Positions 19,566 through 29,154 are shown, counted from the first letter of the stretch. The stretch: DNA of 64,000 nucleotides from Hymenobacter baengnokdamensis (GCF_008728635.1 NZ_CP044285.1:806001-870000), one strand, 5' to 3'. Numbers and translations are program-made. Notes: generated by a model from the letters alone, not told the origin.

Positions 19566-19596
19566 AAAAGCCCCGCTACCCGGCGGGGCTTTTTTT
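19566..19596 (+). terminator. Rho-independent terminator, paralog 2
   Basis: AAAAGCCCCGC stem (19566-19576) with GCGGGGCTTTT (19583-19593) and a seven-T tract. Confidence 0.85.
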
Positions 19597-19732
19597 ATGC
19601 ACTATGGCGGGCTTAGTCGGTACATTTGGCCAGTCAGTACGCAAACATGTTCCGTATAACGGCAAACTCAAATTCCGGCACTCTACTTGCCTAGTGGGTA
19701 GCAGGCAACCCAACCCACTTTTTCTTTCTGTC

Positions 19733-20476
19733 ATGAAACTCCACCTCCGCTTTCTTGCTTTCGCGCTGGGCACTGGCCTGGCTTTCGCTGCTCCTATCGC
19801 CGCCCAGGCGCAAGTAAGTTTGGGCGTAAACATTGGCTTACCTGCCTGGGGACCGCCCGTGCCGCAGGGCACGCAGTATTACTACATCCCGGAGATTGAC
19901 GGCTATTACGACATCTACAACGGGGTATATATTGTATTTCAGGACGGGCAATGGATTCAGACGCCCTACCTCGATGGCTACGACCCCTACTATTTCCACC
20001 CAGTACCGATAAGCTACGCCGGCCCGCAGCCCTGGCTCTACATCAATACCTACCGCAGCCGTTATCCGCAGTATGTTACCGTGTTTCGGCGCGGCGGCTA
20101 CGGCGGCGGTGGCCAGTACTACGGCCACGACTACGGCGCAGGCCGCGTGTATGGCTACGACCGCAACCGGGGCCGCGACTTTGACCGGGGCCGCGACTAC
20201 CGCGTCGAGCAGCCCCACCTAGAAGGCCGCCGCGATGACCGGGGTGGCTTTGGGGGCGGCCAGCCCCAGGTGCAGCGCGGGGGTTTCGGCGGTGGCCAGC
20301 CCCAGGTGCAGCGCGGCGGCTTTGGCGGGGGCAGCCTCAGATGCAGCCCGGTAATCGGGGTGGCTTCGGGGGTGGCAACCCCGGCCAGGGTGGCCAAAGA
20401 GGCCCCGGCGGCGACCACGGTGGCAACCGGGGCGGTGACCACGGGCACCGGTAAGCAACTGCTTTTCTCTTTGTAG
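19733..20476 (+). CDS. Secreted YYYxPE-motif protein, Gly-rich tail (paralog 3 of 3), frameshifted tail
   Basis: 247 aa as read from the ATG at 19733. Signal peptide, then QYYYIPEIDGYYD, YIVFQDGQW and YFHPVPISYAGPQPW as in its neighbours. The tail has Arg/Asp/Gly repeats (DRGRDYR) followed by GGFGGGQPQVQR units. The third unit breaks off at GGFGGGSLRC near 20332: one C appears to be missing after the five-G run. Restoring it gives GGFGGGQPQMQPGNRGGFGG and a Gly/His-rich end with a stop at 20452-20454, before the terminator. So the last about 45 residues of the present reading are probably wrong. Confidence 0.7.
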   Translation: MKLHLRFLAFALGTGLAFAAPIAAQAQVSLGVNIGLPAWGPPVPQGTQYYYIPEIDGYYDIYNGVYIVFQDGQWIQTPYLDGYDPYYFHPVPISYAGPQPWLYINTYRSRYPQYVTVFRRGGYGGGGQYYGHDYGAGRVYGYDRNRGRDFDRGRDYRVEQPHLEGRRDDRGGFGGGQPQVQRGGFGGGQPQVQRGGFGGGSLRCSPVIGVASGVATPARVAKEAPAATTVATGAVTTGTGKQLLFSL

Positions 20477-20480
20477 TTTT

Positions 20481-20513
20481 GAAGCTGCCCCCGGCCGGGG
20501 CAGCTTCTTTTTT
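20481..20513 (+). terminator. Rho-independent terminator before MBOAT gene
   Basis: GAAGCTGCCCC (20481-20491) pairs with 20497-20507, then six T. It ends 5 bases before the ATG of the MBOAT gene at 20518, so it may also work as an attenuator. Confidence 0.8.
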
Positions 20514-20517
20514 AGGT

Positions 20518-21996
20518 ATGGTCTTCAGTAGTACGCTCTTTCTCTTCTACTTTTTACCCGCGTTTCTGGGATTTTACTGGCTGGTTCCGGTCCGTTTCAA
20601 GAATACGGTGGCGCTGCTGGCCAGCCTCTTATTTTACGCCTGGGGTGGCCTGAGCTTCCTGGCTTTATTCCTAGCTTCGGTAGTTGTCAACTTCTTCCTC
20701 ATTCGGGGCATGGCTGCTTCGGCCGAGCGTTGGAAGCAACAAATATTTCTGATAATCAGCATTCTGCTTAATGTCAGCATGCTGTTCTATTTTAAGTACG
20801 CCAATTTTTTTCTCGACAATGCCAGCGCGGTGCGCAGCTACTTCGGGGGCCCGCCCCTCACCTGGGAAAAGGTCGTATTACCGATTGGTATCTCGTTTTT
20901 CACTTTTGAAAAGCTGACCTACACCATTGACGTGTACCGGGGCGTGAATAAGCCGTTGCGCTCATTCTGGGATTTCATGCTGTATATCATGCTTTTCCCT
21001 AAGATGATAGCCGGTCCCATCGTACGCTTTCACGAGATAGCCGGGCAGCTCACCGACCGCCGGGCCTTTGATACCGTGGACGAGAAACTGGCCGGGATGT
21101 TCCGGTTTATTATCGGCTTATCAAAAAAGGTGCTGATTGCCAACGTGCTGGGCGAGCAGGCCGACCGCATTTTTGCCCTCGACCCCACTACTCTGCCGGT
21201 AGCGCAGGCCTGGCTGGGGGCGCTAGCCTACACCTTTCAGATTTATTTCGACTTTTCGGGCTATTCCGATATGGCCGTAGGCCTGGGCCGCCTGATGGGC
21301 TTCCAGTTTCCCGAAAACTTCAACTCGCCCTACGTTTCGCGCTCCATCACCGAGTTCTGGCAGCGCTGGCACATTACGCTGGGACGCTGGATGCGCGACT
21401 ACCTTTATATTCCGCTGGGCGGCAATCGGGTTAATACCAGCCGCCTCTATATCAACCTCTGGACGGTGTTCATCTTGTCGGGCTTCTGGCACGGCGCTGC
21501 CTGGACGTTTATTGTCTGGGGCGCCTACCACGGCTTCTGGCTTATACTGGACCGCCTGTTTTTGCTGCGCCTGTACCGGCGCGCCGGGGCGCTGAATATT
21601 GTGCCCACGTTTCTTATTACCGTTGTGGGCTGGGTACTTTTTCGGGCCGAAACCCTAACGCAGGCAGTGGCCTACATTGGGCGGATGCTGGGACAGTTTC
21701 ACCCCCGGCGGGTAGTAAGCTGGGAAGGGGTGGCCGCCCCGCCGCCGACTGTACCCGTCATGGACTGGCACCAGTTCGGCAGCCAGTTCTGGCTGCTGCT
21801 GGCCCTGGGGGCCTTTTTTGCCTTTATGAATGCGCTACCTGCCTTAGAGCGGCGCAATCTGAATCTCTACGCGGCGCATACGCACTCCTTGCGCCAATCG
21901 TTGGTACTGACGCTGGGTACCGCGCTGCTGTTTCTGCTCAGCGCGAGCTCCATCGTTGGCAGCTCCTTCAATCCGTTCATTTATTTCCGCTTCTAG
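20518..21996 (+). CDS. MBOAT-family O-acyltransferase (AlgI/DltB-like)
   Basis: 492 aa from the ATG at 20518, whose N-terminus MVFSSTLFLFYFLPAFL is the canonical start of AlgI-like proteins. About 10-12 membrane helices. The conserved MBOAT signatures are present: FWQRWHITLGRWMRDYLYIPLGGNR and the catalytic histidine in FILSGFWHGAAWTF (about residue 335). It moves acetyl groups from the cytoplasm across the inner membrane for O-acetylation of an exported or cell-wall glycan. The next gene, 12 bases away, is the periplasmic SGNH-type partner. Confidence 0.93.
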   Translation: MVFSSTLFLFYFLPAFLGFYWLVPVRFKNTVALLASLLFYAWGGLSFLALFLASVVVNFFLIRGMAASAERWKQQIFLIISILLNVSMLFYFKYANFFLDNASAVRSYFGGPPLTWEKVVLPIGISFFTFEKLTYTIDVYRGVNKPLRSFWDFMLYIMLFPKMIAGPIVRFHEIAGQLTDRRAFDTVDEKLAGMFRFIIGLSKKVLIANVLGEQADRIFALDPTTLPVAQAWLGALAYTFQIYFDFSGYSDMAVGLGRLMGFQFPENFNSPYVSRSITEFWQRWHITLGRWMRDYLYIPLGGNRVNTSRLYINLWTVFILSGFWHGAAWTFIVWGAYHGFWLILDRLFLLRLYRRAGALNIVPTFLITVVGWVLFRAETLTQAVAYIGRMLGQFHPRRVVSWEGVAAPPPTVPVMDWHQFGSQFWLLLALGAFFAFMNALPALERRNLNLYAAHTHSLRQSLVLTLGTALLFLLSASSIVGSSFNPFIYFRF

Positions 21997-22008
21997 CCGG
22001 CAGCTCCT

Positions 22009-23346
22009 ATGCCAACACCCGCAAGGACTACTGCTTTAGGTAAGCGGCTGCTACTTAGCCTACTGCTGCTGCTACTGGTGCTGCCACCGTTGCAGGCCCT
22101 GTGGCCGCTGGTGCCCGTGCGCCCGCTGGGGGGCTTTACCGACGAAGTTTCTTCGCCTCGCCTTCGCTTCTCTACGCTCTGGGATAACTCCTTCCAGCTC
22201 AGTGTAGAGCGCTATGTTAACGACCACCTTGGATTTCGGCCCTGGCTGGTACGACTCCGTAATCAACTGGCTTACTCCGGCTGGCACCAGGTGCTAGCCA
22301 GTGGCATTTTTGTAGGCAAAGACCAGAATCTTTACCAAAGCGGCACCGTTGATGCTTACCTGGGCCGCCATTACTTAGGCGAAAACGAGATAGCTTTTCG
22401 CGCCCGCCGCCTGCGCCGCGTGCAGGACTCGCTGCAAGCCCACGGCACCCAGCTGCTGTTTTTGCTGGCACCCGTCAAGCCGCGCATTCTGCCGCAGTAT
22501 CTGCCCGATAGCTGCGGAGCTGGCCACTGGCCCGGCCCCACCAACTACGCCACCGTGTGTGAGCAGTTTGCCAAGTATGGGGTTAATACCCTTGATGCCA
22601 GCGCATTGCTGGCGCGCTGGCGCGACCAGGGAGCCCGCTACCCACTTTTTACGCGCACGGGCACGCATTGGAGCGGCTACGCGGTGGCCCAGGTTGCCGA
22701 CACGCTCTTTCGCCGCATTGAGGCCCTTACTGGCCGCGACCTGCCTGATTTTACGCAGCGTGGTGAGCCCGTGGTAGTCACCCATACGGCCGACCTGCGC
22801 TATACCGATAACGACCTGGGCGAGCTTATCAATCTGCTGTATGATATTCCGCCCTACCCCACGGCTTATCCCAACGTGGTATTTGCCCCGCCGGCAGGTA
22901 AGCAACGCCTCAACGCGCTCATTATCGGCGATAGCTTTGCGCAGAGCTTTTACGGCTTCTACCCGTACTATCAAACTCTGTTTACGCCGGCCTCCCGCTA
23001 CTGGAACTACAATGAGCACGTTTACTGGCCGGAGCAGACCCCCGGCGAGAGCCGCAACGTTGCCGATTTGAACCTAAGCCAGCAGCTACGCAGCCGGCAG
23101 CTGGTGCTACTGGTTGCCAATGAGGAAAACCTCCATAAGCTTGGCTATAACTTTATTGACCAAGCCTTTAATGTCTTTTGTCCGCTCACGGACCAAGACC
23201 GGGCGCAAACCGCCGAGATTGAAGCTACTATCCGGCGCAACCCTGACTGGCTGGCCCGGCTGGCACAAAAAGCCGCTGACAACAACAAGTCGCTGGATGA
23301 AATTATCCAGCAGGATGCCGCCTATATGCATGACCGCCAGCGCTAG
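22009..23346 (+). CDS. AlgX/AlgJ-like SGNH acetyltransferase partner (DHHW-type)
   Basis: 445 aa. One N-terminal membrane anchor or signal (about 13-33), then a periplasmic SGNH-fold domain. Visible residues: ERYVNDHLGFR (the usual E...DH.GFR start), TGTHWSGYAV (catalytic His) and IIGDSFAQSF with the GDSF serine. It would complete acetyl transfer to the polysaccharide. Same operon as the MBOAT gene. No alginate or cellulose synthase gene is adjacent, so the target glycan is unknown. Confidence 0.88.
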   Translation: MPTPARTTALGKRLLLSLLLLLLVLPPLQALWPLVPVRPLGGFTDEVSSPRLRFSTLWDNSFQLSVERYVNDHLGFRPWLVRLRNQLAYSGWHQVLASGIFVGKDQNLYQSGTVDAYLGRHYLGENEIAFRARRLRRVQDSLQAHGTQLLFLLAPVKPRILPQYLPDSCGAGHWPGPTNYATVCEQFAKYGVNTLDASALLARWRDQGARYPLFTRTGTHWSGYAVAQVADTLFRRIEALTGRDLPDFTQRGEPVVVTHTADLRYTDNDLGELINLLYDIPPYPTAYPNVVFAPPAGKQRLNALIIGDSFAQSFYGFYPYYQTLFTPASRYWNYNEHVYWPEQTPGESRNVADLNLSQQLRSRQLVLLVANEENLHKLGYNFIDQAFNVFCPLTDQDRAQTAEIEATIRRNPDWLARLAQKAADNNKSLDEIIQQDAAYMHDRQR

Positions 23347-23374
23347 CCCGGCCGTCAGCTCCTAGCATCCTCAT

Positions 23375-23411
23375 AAAAAAGGCGGCTCCCGGTGCGGGAG
23401 CCGCCTTTTTT
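23375..23411. terminator. Bidirectional Rho-independent terminator
   Basis: AAAAAAGGCGGCTCCC (23375-23390) against 23396-23411, with A-tract and T-tract on the two sides. Serves the convergent AlgX-like gene and asnS. Confidence 0.9.
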
Positions 23412-23438
23412 GCAAAATATATCGTTTATAAGATATTA

Positions 23439-24842
23439 TTAAAAATCAGCGTTCTTGGGGAAGCGCGGAAACGGTATCACGTCGCGGATGTTGGTCATGC
23501 CCGTCACGAACAATACCAGGCGCTCGAAGCCCAGGCCGAAGCCCGCGTGCGGCGCGGTGCCGAAGCGGCGCGTGTCGAGGTACCACCACAGCTCGTCTTC
23601 CGGCACGTGCATCTCGGCCATGCGGGTTTGCAGCTTTTGCAAATCCTCTTCGCGCTGCGAGCCGCCGATGATTTCGCCGATGCCCGGAAACAGCACGTCC
23701 ATGGCCCGCACGGTGCGGCCGTCGTCGTCGAGCTTCATGTAGAAGGCCTTGATTTCCTTCGGGTAATTCGTCAGGATAACCGGCTTGCGGAAGTGCTTTT
23801 CCACCAGGTAGCGCTCGTGCTCGCTTTGCAGGTCGGTACCCCAATCGACGGGAAACTCAAATTTCTTTTTGGCCGATTTCAGAATCTCCACGGCCTCGGT
23901 ATAGGTGAGGCGCTGGAAAGCATTGTCGGTCACGAACCGGAGGCGTTCCAGCAGCTCCTTGTCGTAGGTATCGTTCAGGAATTGCAGGTCGGCAGCGCAG
24001 TGCTCCAGGGCATACTTGACCAGGCTTTGGAGAAAATCCTCGGCCAGGTCCATGTTGTCGGCGAGGTCATAAAACGCCATTTCGGGCTCTATCATCCAGA
24101 ACTCGGCCAGGTGGCGGGGCGTGTTCGAGTTTTCGGCCCGGAAGGTGGGGCCGAAGGTGTACACCTGGCCCAGCGCCAGGGCCGCCAGCTCGCCTTCGAG
24201 CTGCCCGCTTACGGTGAGGTTGGTTTGCTTGCCGAAGAAATCCTGGCCGAAATCGACCGAGCCGTCTTCGGTGCGCGGCGGGTGCTCGGGGGGCAGGGTG
24301 GTTACCCGAAACATCTGGCCCGCACCCTCGGCATCGGAGCCCGTGATGATGGGCGTGTGCACGTAGTAGAACCCGTGGTCGTTGAAATACTGGTGAATCG
24401 CGAACGCCAGGGCGTGCCGGATGCGCAGTACCGCCCCAAACGTGTTGGTGCGGGGACGCAGGTGGGCAATTTCGCGCAGGTGCTCCAGCGAAGTGGCTTT
24501 CTTTTGCAGCGGGTAGGCTTCGGGGTCGGCAGTGCCGAGCACGGTTATTTCAGTAGCCTGCACCTCTACCGACTGGCCTTTGCCCTGGCTGGCCACCAGC
24601 TGGCCGCGCACGGCGATGCACGAGCCGGTAGTGATGTCCTTCAGGCTTTCCTCGGGAAACTTCTCGGCATCAGCCACTACTTGCAGCGTGGCGAGGCAGG
24701 AGCCGTCGTTGAGGGCAATAAACTGCACATATTTGTTGCCCCGGCGCGAGCGAACCCATGCTTTGACGAGAACTTCGCGGTTGAGGTCGGTACTTTGCAG
24801 CAGGTCTTGGATGCGGGTGCGGCGGAGCTGGTCGGCAGGCAT
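23439..24842 (-). CDS. asnS: Asparagine-tRNA ligase
   Basis: 467 aa, standard for bacterial AsnRS. An N-terminal OB-fold anticodon-binding domain (about 10-110, [22 protein letters not shown]) precedes a class II core: motif 2 in [15 protein letters not shown] and motif 3 in [15 protein letters not shown]. The end [10 protein letters not shown] is the family signature. A TACCTTTG promoter box lies 30 bases upstream. Divergent from rpoN. Confidence 0.97.
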   Translation of the reverse strand: MPADQLRRTRIQDLLQSTDLNREVLVKAWVRSRRGNKYVQFIALNDGSCLATLQVVADAEKFPEESLKDITTGSCIAVRGQLVASQGKGQSVEVQATEITVLGTADPEAYPLQKKATSLEHLREIAHLRPRTNTFGAVLRIRHALAFAIHQYFNDHGFYYVHTPIITGSDAEGAGQMFRVTTLPPEHPPRTEDGSVDFGQDFFGKQTNLTVSGQLEGELAALALGQVYTFGPTFRAENSNTPRHLAEFWMIEPEMAFYDLADNMDLAEDFLQSLVKYALEHCAADLQFLNDTYDKELLERLRFVTDNAFQRLTYTEAVEILKSAKKKFEFPVDWGTDLQSEHERYLVEKHFRKPVILTNYPKEIKAFYMKLDDDGRTVRAMDVLFPGIGEIIGGSQREEDLQKLQTRMAEMHVPEDELWWYLDTRRFGTAPHAGFGLGFERLVLFVTGMTNIRDVIPFPRFPKNADF

Positions 24843-24871
24843 AAGCGGGTTGCAAAAGACAGTGGAGCCTG

Positions 24872-24879
24872 CAAAGGTA
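24872..24879 (-). promoter_or_regulatory. -7 box TACCTTTG, asnS
   Basis: Exact TAnnTTTG on the minus strand in the asnS-rpoN gap, 29 bases before the asnS ATG. Confidence 0.45.
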
Positions 24880-25013
24880 AAGCCTTCGCCCAGGCAGCAC
24901 CGCTAACCCCAACGGGAAATTGCCAGTAGTAACGCATGACCATTGCATGAGCTACGCCGTATTACGTTGTTTCGCCCGTTGCCACCACCAGGTTACTTTT
25001 CTCGCACTACTCT

Positions 25014-26624
25014 ATGCAACGCCTTGATTTAAAGCAGCTTCTTTCTCAGCGCCTCTCGCCTCAGCAGATTCAGTTTATCAAGCTGCTGCAAATTCCTACT
25101 GCCGAGCTGGAAACCCGCATTAAAGAGGAAATGGAGGTAAATCCTGCTCTTGAAGAAGGTGATAGTGAGGACGCTGACGAGCGCGACGAGAACCCCGATG
25201 ACGAAGCCCCCGAGGCCGACGACCCCAACGACTCGCTCGACAGCGACGACGCCACGTTGGAGGAGGATTTCAGCGCCGGCGAGCCGGCCGACGACAGCCC
25301 CGGCTTCGACGACTACGCCGACGAGCGCCCCGAGCCGGCCGCCGAAGCCGAGGCCCTGGGTATCGACAATGACAACCACGAAATCGACATCAGCGACTAC
25401 GTCAACGACGATGAGATAGCGGGCTACAAGATGCAGGGCGATGGCCCCGGCGATGAAGAGGAGCGCGATATGCCGCTGGCCGACACCAGCGGCTCGTTGC
25501 AGGATTCGCTGCTCGACCAGCTGCACTTTGCGCAGCTCGATGAGCTGCAACAGGCTATCGGGGAGCAGCTTATCGGCTCCATTGATGGGGATGGCTACAT
25601 TCGGCGCGACCTGGCGGCCATTGCCAACGATTTGGCATTCAGCCAGAATATCGAGGTGAGTGAGGCCCAGATTGAGGCCGTGCTGCACGTAGTGCAGCAG
25701 TTTGACCCGCCGGGCATTGCGGCCCGCGACCTGCCCGAGTGCCTGCTGCTGCAGCTCGAGCGCCGGCCCCAGGACGAGGCCACCCAGAATGCCGAACGCA
25801 TTCTGACCGAGACCTTTGAGGAGTTTACCAAGAAGCACTACCCGCGTATTCAGCAAAAGCTGGACTTGGAAGATGACGAGCTGAAGGAAGCCGTGGCCGT
25901 TATCCTGAAGCTGAACCCCAAGCCGGGCGGCAGCGGGCCGGTGAGCGGCAGCAAGGGCAGCGCGGGCGGGGCACAGTACCTTATGCCCGACTTTATTCTC
26001 ACCAACGACAACGGCGAGCTGAACCTGACCCTGAACGCCCGCAATGCCCCCGAGCTGCGCGTGAGCCGCGACTACCGCGAGATGCTGCAGACCTACGACA
26101 AGGCCGCCAAGAAAGACCAGAAGATGAAGGAGGCCGTGAGCTTTGTGAAGCAGAAGCTGGACTCGGCCAAGTGGTTTATCGACGCCATCCGGCAGCGGCA
26201 AAACACGCTGCTGCGCACCATGTCGGCCATTGTGGAGCGCCAGCGCGAGTTTTTTATTACCGGCGACGACTCCAGGCTGCGGCCCATGATTCTTAAGGAC
26301 ATCGCCCAGGCCATCGGCATGGACATCTCGACGGTGAGCCGGGTGGCCAACTCCAAGAGCATTCAGACTGAGCACGGCATTTACCCGCTCAAGTTCTTTT
26401 TCTCGGAAGGTATCGCCACCGACTCGGGCGAGGATGCCAGCAGCCGCGAGGTGAAAAGCATCCTGCGCGACCTCATTGGCAACGAGAAAAAAGACCACCC
26501 GCTCAGCGACGATAAGCTGGAGAAAATGCTGAATGCCAGGGGGTACAACATTGCCCGCCGCACCGTGGCTAAGTACCGCGAGCAGCTAAACATTCCGGTG
26601 GCCCGGCTGCGCAAGGAGTTGTAG
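25014..26624 (+). CDS. rpoN: RNA polymerase sigma-54 factor
   Basis: 536 aa. Region I is the Gln/Leu-rich activator-contact segment (SQRLSPQQIQFIKLLQIP). Region II is a long acidic stretch (about 43-150, full of Asp/Glu). Region III holds the core-binding part and the HTH (DISTVSRVANSKSIQT), and the RpoN box ARRTVAKYRE sits near the end. It directs transcription from -24/-12 promoters and needs an enhancer-binding ATPase, none of which is in the window. Divergent from asnS over 171 bases. Confidence 0.96.
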   Translation: MQRLDLKQLLSQRLSPQQIQFIKLLQIPTAELETRIKEEMEVNPALEEGDSEDADERDENPDDEAPEADDPNDSLDSDDATLEEDFSAGEPADDSPGFDDYADERPEPAAEAEALGIDNDNHEIDISDYVNDDEIAGYKMQGDGPGDEEERDMPLADTSGSLQDSLLDQLHFAQLDELQQAIGEQLIGSIDGDGYIRRDLAAIANDLAFSQNIEVSEAQIEAVLHVVQQFDPPGIAARDLPECLLLQLERRPQDEATQNAERILTETFEEFTKKHYPRIQQKLDLEDDELKEAVAVILKLNPKPGGSGPVSGSKGSAGGAQYLMPDFILTNDNGELNLTLNARNAPELRVSRDYREMLQTYDKAAKKDQKMKEAVSFVKQKLDSAKWFIDAIRQRQNTLLRTMSAIVERQREFFITGDDSRLRPMILKDIAQAIGMDISTVSRVANSKSIQTEHGIYPLKFFFSEGIATDSGEDASSREVKSILRDLIGNEKKDHPLSDDKLEKMLNARGYNIARRTVAKYREQLNIPVARLRKEL

Positions 26625-26680
26625 CGCTGTCTTAGGCAGCACCGTCAGGGCCGGCCGGGCTTTGGCTCCTGGGTTTAGTA

Positions 26681-26737
26681 GGCCGTAAAGCTATCAGGCA
26701 CCACCTCATAAGGCAGGCGCCTAGTAGCTTTACGGCC
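26681..26737. repeat. Inverted repeat, 13-bp arms
   Basis: GGCCGTAAAGCTA at 26681-26693 and its exact complement at 26725-26737, between rpoN and the membrane-protein gene. No T-tract; could be a weak terminator or an operator-like palindrome. Confidence 0.4.
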
Positions 26738-26771
26738 AAACTATCCCTTCACCTGATTAAAAGCAGAAGCT

Positions 26772-29066
26772 ATGTTGCGTCAACGTCGGCCACGACTCTG
26801 GGTTGGAGCGCTGCTCGTAGGCTTAGCTGCTACCATCCTGCTGCTCAAGCTATTTCCGGGCATGGCGCGTCATCCCGGCGCCTACCTGAATGCAACGGGC
26901 GATGGCATCAAAAACTACTATGTAGCCGCCTATTATGCCCGCTATGATAGCGGCCAGCAATTTACGGGCATGAACTATCCGCGCGGCGAGCATATCAACT
27001 ATCCCGATATGCAGCCCCTGCTGGCCGTGCCCCTGGCCTGGGCGCGCGAAGCCGGCTTGCCACTCGCCGCGCACAGCATCGGCTTCATCAACTTTGGGAT
27101 GCTGCTGGCGCTGGTGCTGGCGGCCGTGGTGCTGTACCTGGTGCTCCGGCGGCTGCCGCTGCCGGCGTGGTATGCGGGGCTGGGGGCATTGCTCATCACC
27201 TTCATGGCCCCGCAGATAGCCCGGTTTCAGGCGCACATGTCGCTGAGCTACGCGTGCATTGTGCCGGTGCAATGGTACTGTATCCTGCGTATTCTGGCCG
27301 CTCCGCGCTTGGCGCGGTGGTATATAGTGCTTGGGGTATTTAATCTACTGGTGGGGCTGCTGGCGGCGTATCACCTGGGCATTGGCAGCCTTTGGCTACT
27401 GGCTTTTGTGCCGGTGCTGGGCTGGCAGCAGGGCTGGCGGCGGAGCGCGCCGCTACTAGCGCGGCTGGCTGCTACGGCCCTGGTGCCCATGGCCGTTTTC
27501 TGGGTCTGGCTGAAGCTTACCGACCCCATCACCGACCGGCCGCCTAATCCCTGGGGCCTGCTTATTGCGCGCAGCAGCTTCACGGGCGTGTTTTCGCCCA
27601 GCGATGCGCCAATGCAGCAGGTATGGCGGTACTTTTTCCCGAGCACCGACCCGGCCTGGGAAGGCTCGACGTACGTGGGTACGGTAGGGGTACTGGTGCT
27701 GGTGTGCAGCGCCCTGCTGGCGCTGCGCTACTTGGCCCACGGCCGGTGGCGCAGCGTGTTGCGACCCCACCTGCCGGCGCCCTTACGGGCGGGCCTGTGG
27801 GCGGCTACGCTGCTGCTGCTTTTTGCCATGGCTTACCCGTTTTATATTCCCGGCCTGCGCGACTTCGTCTGGCTGCTGGGGCCGCTCAAGCAGTTTCGGG
27901 CGCTGGGCCGCTTTGCCTGGCCATTTTACTACGTATTTGCTACGTATGCAGCATATTATATCTATCGGCTGTGGCGCTATTTGCGGCAGCACCAGGCCCC
28001 GGCCTTTGCGCTGAGTTGGCTCGCGCCGCTGCTGCTGCTATGGGCGGCCGAGGGCTACTGGCATATCCAGCCGGTAGCGGCGGCTATCGAGGCCAACCCT
28101 GGCGCAGAGGCTTTTGTGGGGGAAGAAGGTAACTACCGCCAGCTGCTGAGCTGGACCAGCTACCGGCCGGAAAGCTTTCAGGCCATTTTGCCGCTTCCGT
28201 ATTTTTCCATAGGCACCGATAAAATAGCCATCGACGGCACCGACGCTGCCCACTACCAGGCTTTTAAAGCGTCGCTCAATCTGCACCTGCCGCTCCTTAC
28301 TACGTTTATGTCGCGCTCGTCGGTGAGCGAGACGCTACGCCTCACTCAGCTACTAAGCAGCCCGCTGATAGCCAAGGATTTGCTGGCAAAGCTGCCTTCC
28401 AATAAACCCATTCTGCTGGTGGTCACTGCCGGCCTGAACCCGGCCGAGCAGCGCCTGGTGAGCCTGGCCCACCTCATCAAGGCTACGCCCGAGGTGAGCC
28501 TGTATGAGCTGCCTCTGGCGGCCCTGGCCGCTACGTCGGTGGCCGCCGAGCGGGCCAAAGCGGCGGCGCTGCTGCCCACGCTCACGGCGCACGATGGCCT
28601 TTATACCACCACGGCCAGCGGCGTGCTGCTCCTGCCTTTCGACCAGCGCCCCGACCGTCGGGGCCGGCTGGCCCCAGGCGCTTTCTACGAGCCCCGGGAA
28701 AAGTTTTCTACGCTCTACGATGGCCCCTTGCCCATGCCCGCCGATACGGGCCGCTACGAAGCCTCGGTGTGGGTGAACGCCACCACGGCCTATGGCCTGG
28801 GCAACCTGCAAGTGAAGCTCTACCACGACACCGAAGAGCTTGAGCACCAAGTAGCCGATGCCAGAGTTACGACCGAAATCCAGGGCGATTGGGTACGCGT
28901 GGCCGTGCTGTTTCACCGCCCACCCACTGCCAACCGCCTCGAAGTGCTGTACGATGGCCACGACCTGCTGGCCGACGACCTGCTCGTGCGCCCGCTGCAT
29001 ACGGATGTGTACTGGCGCACCGCGCAAGGCCAGCTGGTTCTGAATGGCTATCCGCTAGGCCAGTGA
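26772..29066 (+). CDS. Large multi-spanning membrane protein, GT-C glycosyltransferase-like
   Basis: 764 aa. About ten membrane helices fill residues 10-440. Between helices 1 and 2 is a loop with ATGDGIKNYYVAAYY and NYPRGEHINYPDMQPLL, where the acidic residues recall the loop-1 Asp of GT-C lipid-sugar transferases. The C-terminal 300 residues are soluble, ending in a beta-rich domain (about 620-760, YEASVWVNATTAYGL, VKLYHDTEEL) that looks carbohydrate-binding. Exact family not recognised; I infer polyprenyl-sugar glycosyltransfer or a related surface-glycan job. Single gene. Confidence 0.6.
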   Translation: MLRQRRPRLWVGALLVGLAATILLLKLFPGMARHPGAYLNATGDGIKNYYVAAYYARYDSGQQFTGMNYPRGEHINYPDMQPLLAVPLAWAREAGLPLAAHSIGFINFGMLLALVLAAVVLYLVLRRLPLPAWYAGLGALLITFMAPQIARFQAHMSLSYACIVPVQWYCILRILAAPRLARWYIVLGVFNLLVGLLAAYHLGIGSLWLLAFVPVLGWQQGWRRSAPLLARLAATALVPMAVFWVWLKLTDPITDRPPNPWGLLIARSSFTGVFSPSDAPMQQVWRYFFPSTDPAWEGSTYVGTVGVLVLVCSALLALRYLAHGRWRSVLRPHLPAPLRAGLWAATLLLLFAMAYPFYIPGLRDFVWLLGPLKQFRALGRFAWPFYYVFATYAAYYIYRLWRYLRQHQAPAFALSWLAPLLLLWAAEGYWHIQPVAAAIEANPGAEAFVGEEGNYRQLLSWTSYRPESFQAILPLPYFSIGTDKIAIDGTDAAHYQAFKASLNLHLPLLTTFMSRSSVSETLRLTQLLSSPLIAKDLLAKLPSNKPILLVVTAGLNPAEQRLVSLAHLIKATPEVSLYELPLAALAATSVAAERAKAAALLPTLTAHDGLYTTTASGVLLLPFDQRPDRRGRLAPGAFYEPREKFSTLYDGPLPMPADTGRYEASVWVNATTAYGLGNLQVKLYHDTEELEHQVADARVTTEIQGDWVRVAVLFHRPPTANRLEVLYDGHDLLADDLLVRPLHTDVYWRTAQGQLVLNGYPLGQ

Positions 29067-29154
29067 GGCGCTGCGGAGCTAAGCTTCGTTGGTTTTCACA
29101 ACTTCCTAAATGGGTTTATCAGGTAAAAATGCCCTACTCAACTGCTAGGTAGTG

